Source of the DNA: Inhella gelatinilytica
GTDB lineage: Bacteria; Pseudomonadota; Gammaproteobacteria; Burkholderiales; Burkholderiaceae_C
Reading direction: 5' to 3'
Length of the DNA stretch: 64,000 nt
NCBI RefSeq assembly: GCF_016093295.1
Contig: NZ_JAEDAL010000001.1
Location: forward strand, 62,001 to 126,000
In this document: one piece after another, positions 44,787 to 53,615 of the stretch
How positions within the stretch are numbered: position 1 is the stretch's first letter
Layout: each line of letters opens with the position of its first letter
Translations under genes and position numbers: made by a program
Notes under the pieces: model-generated
What the model saw: the letters and a program-made list of their open reading frames with translations, nothing else
Database searches by the model: none
Told to the model about the DNA's origin: nothing

Positions 44787-46439
44787 ATGCTTCGCCGACT
44801 CACACTGCGCGATTTCGTCATCGTCCCCCATTTGGAGCTGGAGTTTTCCGGCGGGTTTTCCGCATTAACGGGGGAAACCGGGGCCGGCAAATCCATCCTG
44901 TTGGACGCGCTGCAACTGCTGTTGGGGGCCCGGGGCGATGCGGGCGTGGTTCGCGAGGGCAGCGCCAAGGCTGAACTGAGCGCGGCCTTTGACGTCCCGC
45001 CCGGTGCACGCTCTTGGCTGGAGGCCGCGGGTTATGACACCGAAGAGCTTTTGCTGCGCCGGGTCATCGATGCCCAAGGCAAGAGCCGCGCGTGGATCAA
45101 CGGCAGCCCCGCCACCGTCAGCCAGCTCGGCGAGCTGGGCGAAGGTCTGATCGACATCCATGGTCAACATGCGTGGCAGAAGCTCACTCGCCCCGCCAGC
45201 GTTCGAGCCCTGCTCGACGATTACGCCGGCGTGGACAGCGCTCAATTGGCGCAGGCCCATGCCCGTTGGAGTGCCGCCCAGGCGGCGCTGGACACCGCAC
45301 AAAGTCAGCAGGAGGGCTTGCAGCGCGAGCGCGAGCGCCTGCAATGGCAACTCGACGAAGTGTCTCGGTTGAACCCGGGGGCGAACGAGTGGATGGAGCT
45401 CAATGCCGAGCACGAACGACTCAGCCACGCCCAAGCACTGATTGACGCCAGCCGGCTCGCGTTGGAGCGCGCCGCCGAAGCTGACGACAGTGCGGAGTCC
45501 CAGTTGGCGCACGCCCACAACGCACTGCAAAACGTCGTGAACCATGACGCGCAACTGCAAGCGGCGCTGGACACCCTGGCCCAAGCCCAGTCACTGATCG
45601 CGGATGCCGGCCATTCGCTGCGCGCCTACCTGCATGCGGCGGAACCAGATCCCCAGCGGCTGGCCGAGTTGGACGACCGGCTGGCCAGTTGGATGCAGCT
45701 GGCCCGTCGCTACCGCCGCCCTCCCGCGGAATTGCCCGCTCTGCAGACGCAGTGGCAGTCGGAGCTGGCCGCACTCGATGCGCAGGCCGACTTGGCCGCG
45801 CTGGAGACGGTGCGAAATCAGGCCCGCCAAGCCTTCGACCGTCTTGCGCTGCAAGCCCAGCGCCAACGACAGCACAAAGCGCCCGAGCTGGCCAACACAG
45901 TCACCGCGGCGCTTCAGTCCTTGGGCATGGCCGGCGGGCGCCTTGAAATCGCCCTGATTGCACAGGACGGACCCCAAAGCTACGGGCTGGAGTCCACCGA
46001 ACTGTGGGTGGCGGGGCACGCCGGCGCCAGTGCCCGGCCCCTGGCCAAGGTGGCATCGGGGGGCGAGCTTTCGCGCATCGCCTTGGCCATCGCGGTGTGC
46101 ACCGCCCAAGCGGACCAGCACGGGGCGCCCACGCTGATCTTTGACGAGATCGATGCCGGTGTGGGGGGCGCGGTGGCGCAAACCGTGGGGCGGTTGATGC
46201 AGCAACTGGGGCAATCCCGTCAGGTGCTGGCCGTCACCCACTTGCCCCAGGTCGCGGCTTGCGCCCATCAGCACTGGGTGGTGAGCAAAGCGGCCCAACC
46301 GGACGCCGTGCACTCCCAAGTGGTCACGGTCAACGGAGAGTCCCGCATCACCGAGATTGCCCGCATGCTGGGCGGCAGTGCGCACAGCGACGCAGGGCGT
46401 GCACACGCCCAAGAGCTCTTGGAAGCCGCGCGCCCATGA
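44787..46439 (+). CDS. recN: DNA repair protein RecN
   Basis: SMC-like ATPase for double-strand break repair, 550 residues. It opens with LRDFVIVPHLELEFSGG, Walker A GETGAGKSILLDAL and the DIHGQHAWQKL Q-loop block. A coiled-coil middle (about residues 150-360) is followed by the ABC signature VASGGELSRIALAI and Walker B TLIFDEIDAGVGG. The coiled coil is interrupted by a turn, as in RecN. It overlaps rapZ by 4 bases (ATGA). Confidence 0.97.
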   Translation: MLRRLTLRDFVIVPHLELEFSGGFSALTGETGAGKSILLDALQLLLGARGDAGVVREGSAKAELSAAFDVPPGARSWLEAAGYDTEELLLRRVIDAQGKSRAWINGSPATVSQLGELGEGLIDIHGQHAWQKLTRPASVRALLDDYAGVDSAQLAQAHARWSAAQAALDTAQSQQEGLQRERERLQWQLDEVSRLNPGANEWMELNAEHERLSHAQALIDASRLALERAAEADDSAESQLAHAHNALQNVVNHDAQLQAALDTLAQAQSLIADAGHSLRAYLHAAEPDPQRLAELDDRLASWMQLARRYRRPPAELPALQTQWQSELAALDAQADLAALETVRNQARQAFDRLALQAQRQRQHKAPELANTVTAALQSLGMAGGRLEIALIAQDGPQSYGLESTELWVAGHAGASARPLAKVASGGELSRIALAIAVCTAQADQHGAPTLIFDEIDAGVGGAVAQTVGRLMQQLGQSRQVLAVTHLPQVAACAHQHWVVSKAAQPDAVHSQVVTVNGESRITEIARMLGGSAHSDAGRAHAQELLEAARP

Positions 46440-47335
46440 ACGCCGCAGCCCTAAAAAGCGAACTGGTGCTGGTGACGGGCATGAGTGGCGCGGGCAAATC
46501 CATCGCCTTGCACGCGCTGGAGGACGCGGGGTTCTTTTGCATCGACAACCTGCCGCCCGAATTGCTGCCGCCGCTCTTGGACCTTGAGGCGCAGCGGGAG
46601 CCGCGCCGTGTCGCCATCGCGGTGGACGTTCGCTCCAAGGGCTCCTTGCCGCACCTGCTCCCGCTCGTCAAGCAGCTGCGCACCGAAGGTCAGGCCATTC
46701 GCTCCTTGTTCCTGGACGCGAGCGATGACGCCCTGCTGCGGCGCTTCAGCGAGACCCGACGCCCGCATCCGCTGCAAGATCGCAGTGCACTGGCGGCTCA
46801 CGCCGCAGCACCTGACGGCGCGCTGGCCTTGCTGGAAGCCGTGAGCTTGGAGCGGGAGTGCTTGGGCGCATTGCGCGTCGAAAGCAGCATTCTGGACACG
46901 AGCCTGCTGCGCCCCGCGCAGCTCCGTACCTGGGTGCGCGATTGGGTCCAAACACCGGGCGACCACCTGACCCTGGTGTTCGAAAGCTTTGCTTTCAAAG
47001 CCGGCGTTCCTCGCGACGCCGATTATGTTTTTGACGTTCGCGTCCTGCCCAACCCTTATTACGTCCCCGAGCTGCGCGCCCAAACCGGGCGCGACGAAGG
47101 CGTGCAGCGCTACCTCGAGGCCCAGCCCGAAGTCTTGGCGATGAAACATCAGCTGCAGGCTTTTTTGCAGCAATGGTTGCCTGCTTTCGTCGCCGACCAT
47201 CGCAGCTACCTGACGGTTGCCATTGGCTGCACGGGCGGGCAGCATCGCTCGGTTTACCTGGTTGAGGCGCTGGCCCAGCACTTTGCCGCCCATGGGCGGG
47301 TGCTGAAGCGGCATCGGGAGCTGGATGCCCGCTGA
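46436..47335 (+). CDS. rapZ: RNase adapter protein RapZ
   Basis: A 299-residue P-loop protein that in E. coli targets the GlmZ sRNA to RNase E and senses glucosamine-6-phosphate. Evidence: the Walker A GMSGAGKSIALHALED, FFCIDNLPPELLPPLL, FLDASDDALLRRFSETRRPH, SFAFKAGVPRDADYVFDVR, and IGCTGGQHRSVYLVEALA near the C-terminus. Here it follows recN rather than a PTS operon. The C-terminal RNA-binding basic patch is short (RVLKRHREL). Confidence 0.95.
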   Translation: MNAAALKSELVLVTGMSGAGKSIALHALEDAGFFCIDNLPPELLPPLLDLEAQREPRRVAIAVDVRSKGSLPHLLPLVKQLRTEGQAIRSLFLDASDDALLRRFSETRRPHPLQDRSALAAHAAAPDGALALLEAVSLERECLGALRVESSILDTSLLRPAQLRTWVRDWVQTPGDHLTLVFESFAFKAGVPRDADYVFDVRVLPNPYYVPELRAQTGRDEGVQRYLEAQPEVLAMKHQLQAFLQQWLPAFVADHRSYLTVAIGCTGGQHRSVYLVEALAQHFAAHGRVLKRHRELDAR

Positions 47336-47445
47336 AGGCAGCCCCTCTCCTTCCAAAGGAGGCCCCCATAAGGAGGGTTGGCGCTGACGCCTGCCAGGAT
47401 CAAGATCCGCCTCCCGGATCGGCCAGAAACGCCAAGGGAGGCGGG

Positions 47446-48750
47446 ATGGACACGCAGCCAATCGCAGCCGAGGTGAATCCTCATTATTTGCAACACCTGA
47501 TGCACAGCGCCAGCCAGCGCGATGTGCAGGCCAGCGAAGACATCCTGTGCGGCAACGGCGTCAAGCTGCTGGCCAAAGGCGCGCGCATCGACGCCAGTAC
47601 CCAAGCTCGCTTGCTGCAACACCGCTTGGCCAAGCCGTTGGAAACCTGCCTCTCGATGGGGGCTTGTGTGGACGCAGACGCCCTCCGTGCGCGGGCGGAA
47701 CGGCTGCTCGCCGACGATCCGGTCCTGGCGCACTTGTGCCCGGCGGGGGCCGGTCAACCCCTCGCCGTCTCTCTGGGCAAACTGCCGCTGAGCGGCCCCG
47801 TCCAAGCCTTGATCACCTTGTTGGACGACCAGCAGCGACTGGACCATGCGGTGCGGGTGGCCCTGTTGAGCCTGGCACAAGCGCGGCGCCTGCTGCCGGG
47901 CCAGGTGGAGGAGCACCGCACGTTGACGCTGGCAGGTCTGTTGCATGACGTGGGCGAGCTCTACCTCGACCCCGAGGTGGTCGACGCCCCCGATCAGGAG
48001 CTGGATGCGTGGCATTGGCGACCCATCGCCACCCATCCTTTGGTGGGGCACCAGGTTTTGCTGCACCTCGAAGGCACGGGGCCCGAGGTGGCCGCGCGGG
48101 TGTTGGAACACCACGAGCGTCTGGACGGATTTGGGTACCCCCGCGGCATTGCCGAAACGGCGTTCGCGCTGTCCTCGCAAATTTTGGCTGCCGCCGAATG
48201 GCTGGCGACGCTGATGGAGGCGGGCCCCAGGGCGCTGCTAAGGGCCAGTGCGGCCGCCCGTTTGGTCCCCGGAGAGTTCCACCCGGCGCTGCTGGGATGG
48301 GTGCATCAAGCCGCTCAGTGTGGTCCGGCGCCTACTGTTGGCCATATCGACGGTGCGGTTTCTCTGGAGCGCTTTGAGCACGTTGCGCGATGTTTGCAAC
48401 AAGCGCGGACCATGTTGCCACAGGCCACCTTGCAGCAGCAGCGGGCCAGCACGACCCTGCGAACACTGATTGATCTGAACTTGTGCCGCATGCGTCGCCT
48501 GCTCGCCGGATTCAGCAGCAGCGGTTTGGACTCACTGCCCCCCGAGATGGTGTTGAGCACGGTGCTGGGGGCCAGCGAGGCGGATTTGCACCACGACCTG
48601 GTGGCCCTTTTGGACGAGTTTGCCTGGCGACTGCGGGAGTTAGAGCGCGAGGCCGTGCTGCGCAGCGCCCGCTTGCCCGACAACGAAGCCCGCGTGCTGC
48701 AAGCACTGTTCTGTCAATTGCGCGACGCCCCGGTACGCGCCGCGGCCTGA
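47446..48750 (+). CDS. HD-GYP-type phosphohydrolase
   Basis: A 434-residue cytosolic protein without receiver or membrane segments. The HD-GYP core lies at about residues 125-270: LLHDVGELYLDPE (HD), the later HPLVGHQVLL, then EHHERLDGFGYPRG (HHExxDGxGYP). These residues bind the metal centre and typify cyclic-di-GMP phosphodiesterases. The N-terminal 100 residues resemble the short domain before other HD-GYP modules. The C-terminal 150 residues are helical and unassigned. Activity on c-di-GMP is by family. Confidence 0.85.
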   Translation: MDTQPIAAEVNPHYLQHLMHSASQRDVQASEDILCGNGVKLLAKGARIDASTQARLLQHRLAKPLETCLSMGACVDADALRARAERLLADDPVLAHLCPAGAGQPLAVSLGKLPLSGPVQALITLLDDQQRLDHAVRVALLSLAQARRLLPGQVEEHRTLTLAGLLHDVGELYLDPEVVDAPDQELDAWHWRPIATHPLVGHQVLLHLEGTGPEVAARVLEHHERLDGFGYPRGIAETAFALSSQILAAAEWLATLMEAGPRALLRASAAARLVPGEFHPALLGWVHQAAQCGPAPTVGHIDGAVSLERFEHVARCLQQARTMLPQATLQQQRASTTLRTLIDLNLCRMRRLLAGFSSSGLDSLPPEMVLSTVLGASEADLHHDLVALLDEFAWRLRELEREAVLRSARLPDNEARVLQALFCQLRDAPVRAAA

Positions 48751-48779
48751 GCCCTTCGGCTGCGGCCGCTGGGCGGGCT

Positions 48780-49304
48780 TCACTGGGCCTCGATGCGCAT
48801 CAACTGAAACTGAGTCTCCTTGCCTTCGGGCTGAATGACCACCACGCGCAGGTTTTTGGCGCGGCCGACTTTCAACACCACGCCGCCCGCGGGAACGTCT
48901 GACGCCTTGCACTGCAGCGCCCCTTCCGGCGGCGCTGAAGCCGGGCGAGGCATCCCCGGGGTGCACGCCACCACCGGCCCGAAGCTCGACATGGCCTTGC
49001 GGTAGAAGTCGGCAATCGCCCCGACGCTGTCTCCACTGCGGAATTGCGCCACCGCGACCCGAAAACCAAAACTGCCGCCCCAGAGCGACAGATTGAAGGC
49101 CCCGGCCCCGGCCCCAGCCGAGTCCTTGCCGTCCCGCATCGGTTGGGCCTTGGGATAGCGGGGCAAACCCAACTGGGCCTCGCTGGCGGCTTCCTCGATT
49201 TGCAGGCCGGCGCCCGTCCCTTGGGCCCCAGCGCCAGGGGCAACCATCAGGCCTGCGAGCGCCAGCGGGGCCAGTGCGGCCAGGGGCCATTTCGAATGCT
49301 GCAT
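48780..49304 (-). CDS. Secreted hypothetical protein (174 aa)
   Basis: The N-terminal signal sequence (about residues 1-27, ending GAGAQG) indicates export. The mature part contains YPKAQPMRDGKDS, a LWGGSFGFRVAVAQFRSGDS block, then FYRKAMSSFG and two cysteines (VACTPG, LQCKAS) that may form a disulfide. The 'GDSVGAIADFYRKAM' segment recalls proteins with a short conserved helix after a beta-sheet, as in some DUF families of Betaproteobacteria. No function can be assigned. It converges on the HD-GYP gene. Confidence 0.7.
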   Translation of the reverse strand: MQHSKWPLAALAPLALAGLMVAPGAGAQGTGAGLQIEEAASEAQLGLPRYPKAQPMRDGKDSAGAGAGAFNLSLWGGSFGFRVAVAQFRSGDSVGAIADFYRKAMSSFGPVVACTPGMPRPASAPPEGALQCKASDVPAGGVVLKVGRAKNLRVVVIQPEGKETQFQLMRIEAQ

Positions 49305-49361
49305 GGTGTGCCTCCAAGCTCAAGAGGCCTTCAGCCTAAGACTGACGCCTCCCCCGGGCCC

Positions 49362-49382
49362 AGCGGTTTGCGACCAACCGCT
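49362..49382. repeat. Perfect 7-bp inverted repeat downstream of pxpA
   Basis: AGCGGTT and AACCGCT with a 7-base spacer, in the 128-bp gap between the pxpA stop and the secreted-protein start (both minus strand). No T-run follows, so a terminator role is uncertain; it may be an operator for the downstream gene. Confidence 0.3.
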
Positions 49383-49432
49383 CGGCGCGCCTGACAGCCT
49401 GTCATTCCGGACGAATTGGGTGAGGCCACCCC

Positions 49433-50173
49433 TTATCCCGCACGGACCTCGATGCCCGCATCCCGCAGGGCCCCGCTCAGGGTTTGAGCCAAAGTCAAGG
49501 CGGTCGCCCCGTCGCCGTGCAAGCACAGGCTTTCGGCACGCACGTCAATCGGCGTCCCGACTTGGCTCATGACGGTTTGGCTTTGAGCCAGTCGGAGCCC
49601 TTGCGCGATGGCGACGGCCGGGTCGTGCAGCACCGCACCGGGTTCACTGCGGGGCACCAACCGGCCATCCGCTTGGTAGGCCCGGTCAACGAACGCCTCG
49701 GCGCGCACCCGCAGCCCCGCGGCACGCGCCCAGTCCAGCAGGGGACTGCCGGCCAACGCCAGCAGTGTCAGGTGCGGGTCGCACACCTGGACGGCCTGGA
49801 TCAGTGCTTGCGCCAAGTGGGGATCGAACGCGGCCTGGTTGTACAGCGCCCCATGCGGTTTGACATGGCGCAGCGCCACCCCCTCGCGGGCCGCCAAGGC
49901 CTGCAGCCCGCCAATCTGCGCGATGAGGTCGGCCTCGACCGCCAGTGCCTCGCGGACCCACGGCAGGCGTCCGAAGTTCGCCCGATCCGGGAAGCTGGGG
50001 TGTGCGCCCGCGGCCACTCCGTGGTCACGACAGGCCCGCAGGGCCGCCCGCATCGTCGCGCCATCCCCGGCATGCCAACCGCAGGCAATGTTGGCGCTGC
50101 TGATACACCCGATCAGTGCCAGATCGTGGGCACCGCCTTCTCCCACATCGGCATTCAAATCGATCCCGCGCAT
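49433..50173 (-). CDS. pxpA: 5-oxoprolinase subunit A (LamB/YcsF family)
   Basis: A 246-residue protein with IDLNADVGEGG at the start, SSANIACGWHAGDG, GVAAGAHPSFPDRANFGR and LRHVKPHGALYNQAA, all LamB/YcsF signatures. With PxpB and PxpC it forms the prokaryotic ATP-dependent 5-oxoprolinase that turns spontaneously formed 5-oxoproline back into glutamate. GGGAG lies 5 bases before the ATG. It overlaps pxpC by 19 bases and ends the mutM-mutY-pxpBCA operon. Confidence 0.93.
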   Translation of the reverse strand: MRGIDLNADVGEGGAHDLALIGCISSANIACGWHAGDGATMRAALRACRDHGVAAGAHPSFPDRANFGRLPWVREALAVEADLIAQIGGLQALAAREGVALRHVKPHGALYNQAAFDPHLAQALIQAVQVCDPHLTLLALAGSPLLDWARAAGLRVRAEAFVDRAYQADGRLVPRSEPGAVLHDPAVAIAQGLRLAQSQTVMSQVGTPIDVRAESLCLHGDGATALTLAQTLSGALRDAGIEVRAG

Positions 50174-51084
50174 GCCCACTCCCACTGTGCGTACTGGACC
50201 CCTTGAACTTGTCGAGCGGCTCGCGCCTCGTCGGGCGTAACCCAACGGAAGCGACGCGCCTCCCCCGGCCGCCATTGGGCGAGCGCCCCCAGGTCCGCCT
50301 CAATCACGGCGGCAATGCGGGGATAGCCGCCCGTGCTCTGACACCCCGGCAACAGGACGATGGGCTGCCCTGCGGGGGGCAGTTGGATCCATCCGGCCGC
50401 AACCGCATGCGAGCGCATCTCCACCGACGTGGAGAAGCGCAGCGGCGCCCCTTCCAGCCACACGCCCATGCGGTCCGACTGCGGACTCATTCGCCAAAGT
50501 TGCTCGGTCCACTGGCGCTGCGACGCGGCCGTAAGCGCCGCCCACTCGGGCCCCGGAACCACCCGCAAGCCCGGTTCGACAGCCGGAACGCGCAGCCCCC
50601 GCACCCCCAACAGCGAACGCGGGGGGCCCAGCGGAAGCCGGTCCCCCGCCTGAAGAGTCCGCCCCTGCCAGCCCCCAAACCCGCCGGGAATCTGGGTCGC
50701 ACGAGACCCCAGCACCGGGTCCACCGCCAGGCCCCCATCGAGCGCCAAGATCCCCACCCGCCCCGTCACCGGGCCCCGCAGCACCAATTCAGCCCCCGCG
50801 GGAAACGGCCAGCGCCACTCGGTTCGCAAGGGCCTGCCGTTCAGATGCATCTCAAACGCCGCGCCACACAAGGCCAACCAGCCCGCACGGTGGAATCGCA
50901 ACCGCAGTGGGCCCGCCAGCACCTCCAAGGCCGCCGCCTCAGCCGGGTTCCCGACCAGCAGATTGGCGCGCTGAAGAGCGGTTCGGTCCAGCGCGCCCCC
51001 GCGCGGAACCCCCAAGTGCTGCCGCCCGGGTCGGCCCAAGTCCTGAACGCTGCACAGTGCCGCTGCCCGCACCACCTCAAGCAT
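50155..51084 (-). CDS. pxpC: 5-oxoprolinase subunit C (biotin-dependent carboxyltransferase-like)
   Basis: A 309-residue protein of the AHS2/urea-amidolyase-like carboxyltransferase family. It contains SVQDLGRPGRQHLGVPRGGALD (shortened here: VQDLGRPG near residue 15), ANLLVGNPAEAAALEV, and LLPGCQSTGGYPRIAAVI. It pairs with PxpB. The ATG at 51084 overlaps the pxpB end by 8 bases. Annotation as allophanate hydrolase subunit 2 is the older name for the same family. Confidence 0.92.
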   Translation of the reverse strand: MLEVVRAAALCSVQDLGRPGRQHLGVPRGGALDRTALQRANLLVGNPAEAAALEVLAGPLRLRFHRAGWLALCGAAFEMHLNGRPLRTEWRWPFPAGAELVLRGPVTGRVGILALDGGLAVDPVLGSRATQIPGGFGGWQGRTLQAGDRLPLGPPRSLLGVRGLRVPAVEPGLRVVPGPEWAALTAASQRQWTEQLWRMSPQSDRMGVWLEGAPLRFSTSVEMRSHAVAAGWIQLPPAGQPIVLLPGCQSTGGYPRIAAVIEADLGALAQWRPGEARRFRWVTPDEARAARQVQGVQYAQWEWACAGSI

Positions 51085-51724
51085 CGAACGACTCCGCAAC
51101 AAAGCGCACCCGGTCGCCCGGCAGCAACAAGCACGGCGACTCAGCATGGGCGTTGAACAGGGCTTGCTCGCACCGGCCAATCCAGTTCCAACCGCCCGGG
51201 CTCTCCACCGGATAGATTCCCGTCTGCCCGCCTCCGATCCCCACCGCACCCGCGGGCACTTGGGTTCGAGGCTGGGCCCGCCGCGGCCAGTGCAACTGGG
51301 CGGGCAAGCCGGCCAAGTAGGCAAATCCCGGCAAAAAACCCAGGCATTGAACGGTGTACTCCGCCGCCGTGTGAAGCTCGACCACCGCCAACGGGGTCAA
51401 GCCGACTCCGCAGGCCAACGCGTCCAAATCCGGCCCCGCCGCACCGCCGTAGCGCACCGCCAGTTGATGCAAGGCTCCGATCGCTTCGGCGCGCGGACGG
51501 GCCGCCGCCCAGGTGTCGCTCAAGCGCTGAAGCACGGCCTCCACCTCGTCACGGGCTGGGTCAAAAAAAATGCTGAGGTTGCCCACGCCCGGAACCACGT
51601 CCGATCCGAGGCCTTGCGCGCGCAATCGATGGGCCACCCACCACAAGCGCCGCTGCGCCACGGGGTCAGGGACCGTATCCAGATCCAACACCGCACAGGA
51701 TTCGCCGACCGCGTAGAGCCTCAT
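51077..51724 (-). CDS. pxpB: 5-oxoprolinase subunit B
   Basis: A 215-residue AHS1-family protein. Evidence: GVGNLSIFFDP, VRYGGAAGPDLDALA, then YTVQCLGFLPGFAYLAGLP and GAVGIGGGQTGIYPVESPGG, a classic KipI/PxpB stretch. It forms the kinase-like half of 5-oxoprolinase with PxpC. The ATG overlaps the mutY stop by 4 bases (ATGA). Confidence 0.93.
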   Translation of the reverse strand: MRLYAVGESCAVLDLDTVPDPVAQRRLWWVAHRLRAQGLGSDVVPGVGNLSIFFDPARDEVEAVLQRLSDTWAAARPRAEAIGALHQLAVRYGGAAGPDLDALACGVGLTPLAVVELHTAAEYTVQCLGFLPGFAYLAGLPAQLHWPRRAQPRTQVPAGAVGIGGGQTGIYPVESPGGWNWIGRCEQALFNAHAESPCLLLPGDRVRFVAESFDA

Positions 51725-52740
51725 CCCAGAAGCTTCTTCAAAGGTGCCGGCATCCCATAGCGGGGCCGGTCTGTTGGGCTCACCCACTGCCCGACCTCCA
51801 ACGGCGGCGCGGAGTCGGACCACCGCACCTGCCGGGGGTGCAGCACCCAATCGAAATGGGTCAAGGCATGGTCAATTCGGGGCAACAACTCCACGGTTCG
51901 CAGACCCACGGCTGCCCGGAGGTCAGCCTCCGCGTCGAAGAGCGGCAAGCTCCACAGCCCCGCCCACACACCGGGGCTCGGGCGCTGCTGTAACCACAGC
52001 GCGCCGTCCGATTCGCGCTCGAGCCAGAGCCACCACTGTTCGCGTCGCCCCCGCTGGGGTTTGGGCGCCCGCAAGGGGAACTCCGCGACCCGTCCTTGTG
52101 CCTGCGCGGCGCACAGTGCAGCAACAGGGCACTCACCACAGCGAGGACCTCGCGGGGTACACACCAAGGCCCCCAAGTCCATGAGGCCCTGGGTGTAGCG
52201 CGGCATGTCGGCCGCCGCTGGGGGCAGCAGGGCATCGGCGTGCGCCCACAGTTCTTTCTGGGCACGCGCACTGGTGGTGGGATGGGGCCAAGCAAGAAGC
52301 CGCGCCAACACGCGCCGCACATTGCCATCCAAAATCGACACCCGCTCCTCAAAGCAGAACGAGGCAATGGCCCGCGCCGTGCTTCGCCCGATGCCGGGCA
52401 GGGCTTCCAAGGCGTCGGCGGCGCGGGGGAATCCCCCCAGGGCCACCACCGCCTGGGCACACGCATGCAAATTCCGGGCGCGGGTGTAGTAACCGAGCCC
52501 GGCCCACAGGGCCAGCACCTCGTCCAACGGCGCCGCAGCCAAATCGTCAACAGAGGGAAAGCGCGCCAGGAAGCGTGCGTAGTAGGTGCGCACCGTGGCC
52601 ACTTGGGTCTGCTGCAGCATGATTTCCGACAACCAGACCCGATAGGGGTCGCGCATCCCACACCAAGGCAAATCATGGCGGCCGTGCTGGCGCTGCCATG
52701 CCAGCAGTCGAGCGGAAAACTCAGTCAGCGCGGCTGGCAT
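51721..52740 (-). CDS. mutY: Adenine DNA glycosylase
   Basis: Removes adenine mispaired with 8-oxoguanine; 339 residues. Visible elements are [12 protein letters not shown] with the catalytic Glu, the helix-hairpin-helix [28 protein letters not shown] with the catalytic Asp, and the [4Fe-4S] cysteines in [17 protein letters not shown]. The C-terminal NUDIX-like domain (about residues 230-339) reads 8-oxoG. The start at 52740 overlaps the mutM 3' end by 16 bases. Confidence 0.96.
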   Translation of the reverse strand: MPAALTEFSARLLAWQRQHGRHDLPWCGMRDPYRVWLSEIMLQQTQVATVRTYYARFLARFPSVDDLAAAPLDEVLALWAGLGYYTRARNLHACAQAVVALGGFPRAADALEALPGIGRSTARAIASFCFEERVSILDGNVRRVLARLLAWPHPTTSARAQKELWAHADALLPPAAADMPRYTQGLMDLGALVCTPRGPRCGECPVAALCAAQAQGRVAEFPLRAPKPQRGRREQWWLWLERESDGALWLQQRPSPGVWAGLWSLPLFDAEADLRAAVGLRTVELLPRIDHALTHFDWVLHPRQVRWSDSAPPLEVGQWVSPTDRPRYGMPAPLKKLLG

Positions 52741-53552
52741 TTCGGGCAATAAAAAGTTGAACGCTGCCCCTGCACCAAACGACGCACAGCCTGCCCACAA
52801 GCAGGACAGGGCTGGCCCTCCCGCCCGTAGACCGCCACCAGGGTCTGGTAGCGCCCGATGGCGCCGAGGCTGCTCGAAAAATCTCGCAAGGTGCTGCCCC
52901 CGGCCTCCAGTGCAGCGCGCAACACGCTTCGCAGCGCCGTCAACAGGCGCTCAGCCCGCACGCGCGACAAACGACCAGAGGGCGCCTCGGGGTGAATTCC
53001 CGCTTGCCACAAGGCTTCGCAAGCGTAGATGTTCCCAGCGCCCACAATCACCTCACCACCGAGCAATACGGGTTTGATGGCCTGCCGGCGTCCGCGCAGC
53101 GCCGCATGAAACTGAGTCGACGTGAACGACTCATCAAAGGGCTCCACACCCAACCGGGCCAGCAAGCGGGCCGCTGGATCGACGTCCAGCGCAGGGGACC
53201 ACACCACGGCGCCGAATCGGCGCGGATCGGTCAGGGTCAACGTCCCCCGGTCCGTGACCAATTGAAAGTGTTGGTGCGGTTGAAGCTTGCCGGGGGCGGG
53301 TTCAAACGCCAGGGAGCCTGACATGCCGAGGTGCAGCAGCACCCCTCCCCGGGGCTCCGGACGATCCAGCGGCAACCACAAGTACTTGCCCCGACGCAAC
53401 GTCGCCCCCAAGCGCGCGCCTTGAAACGCCGCTGGTTGCACCCCCAGGGGCCACCGCAGGGGTTTGCCCAGGCGTACGCCCTGAACGGTGGCACCTTCAA
53501 GGGCTTGGGCAAAGCCCTGGCGGGTGATTTCAACTTCGGGAAGTTCCGGCAT
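52725..53552 (-). CDS. mutM: Formamidopyrimidine-DNA glycosylase
   Basis: Excises 8-oxoguanine and formamidopyrimidines; 275 residues. The N-terminal PELPEVE supplies the catalytic Pro and Glu. [10 protein letters not shown] carries the conserved Lys, [12 protein letters not shown] the H2TH region, and the C-terminal zinc finger is CPACGQ ... FYCPKCQPR. It is the promoter-proximal gene of the mutM-mutY-pxpBCA operon. TACACT lies six bases before the ATG and no Shine-Dalgarno is present. Confidence 0.97.
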   Translation of the reverse strand: MPELPEVEITRQGFAQALEGATVQGVRLGKPLRWPLGVQPAAFQGARLGATLRRGKYLWLPLDRPEPRGGVLLHLGMSGSLAFEPAPGKLQPHQHFQLVTDRGTLTLTDPRRFGAVVWSPALDVDPAARLLARLGVEPFDESFTSTQFHAALRGRRQAIKPVLLGGEVIVGAGNIYACEALWQAGIHPEAPSGRLSRVRAERLLTALRSVLRAALEAGGSTLRDFSSSLGAIGRYQTLVAVYGREGQPCPACGQAVRRLVQGQRSTFYCPKCQPR

Positions 53553-53564
53553 GGGTGCAGTGTA
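53553..53564 (-). promoter_or_regulatory. Candidate leaderless -10 element of mutM
   Basis: On the minus strand TACACT is followed by six bases and the mutM ATG, the same hexamer and spacing as at copA. Transcription would begin at or next to the A of ATG. No good -35 hexamer is seen at 17 bases, so strength is uncertain. Confidence 0.4.
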
Positions 53565-53615
53565 GAAAGACACGCTGGCGCCCTTGCTGTTCAGGCCCGG
53601 CACAATCTCCGCGCC

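Noticed and set aside
48750-48780. Possible bidirectional terminator between the HD-GYP and secreted-protein genes
   Set aside because: A short CGGC-TGCG-GCCG hairpin exists, but the outer stem is imperfect and no T-run follows on either strand.
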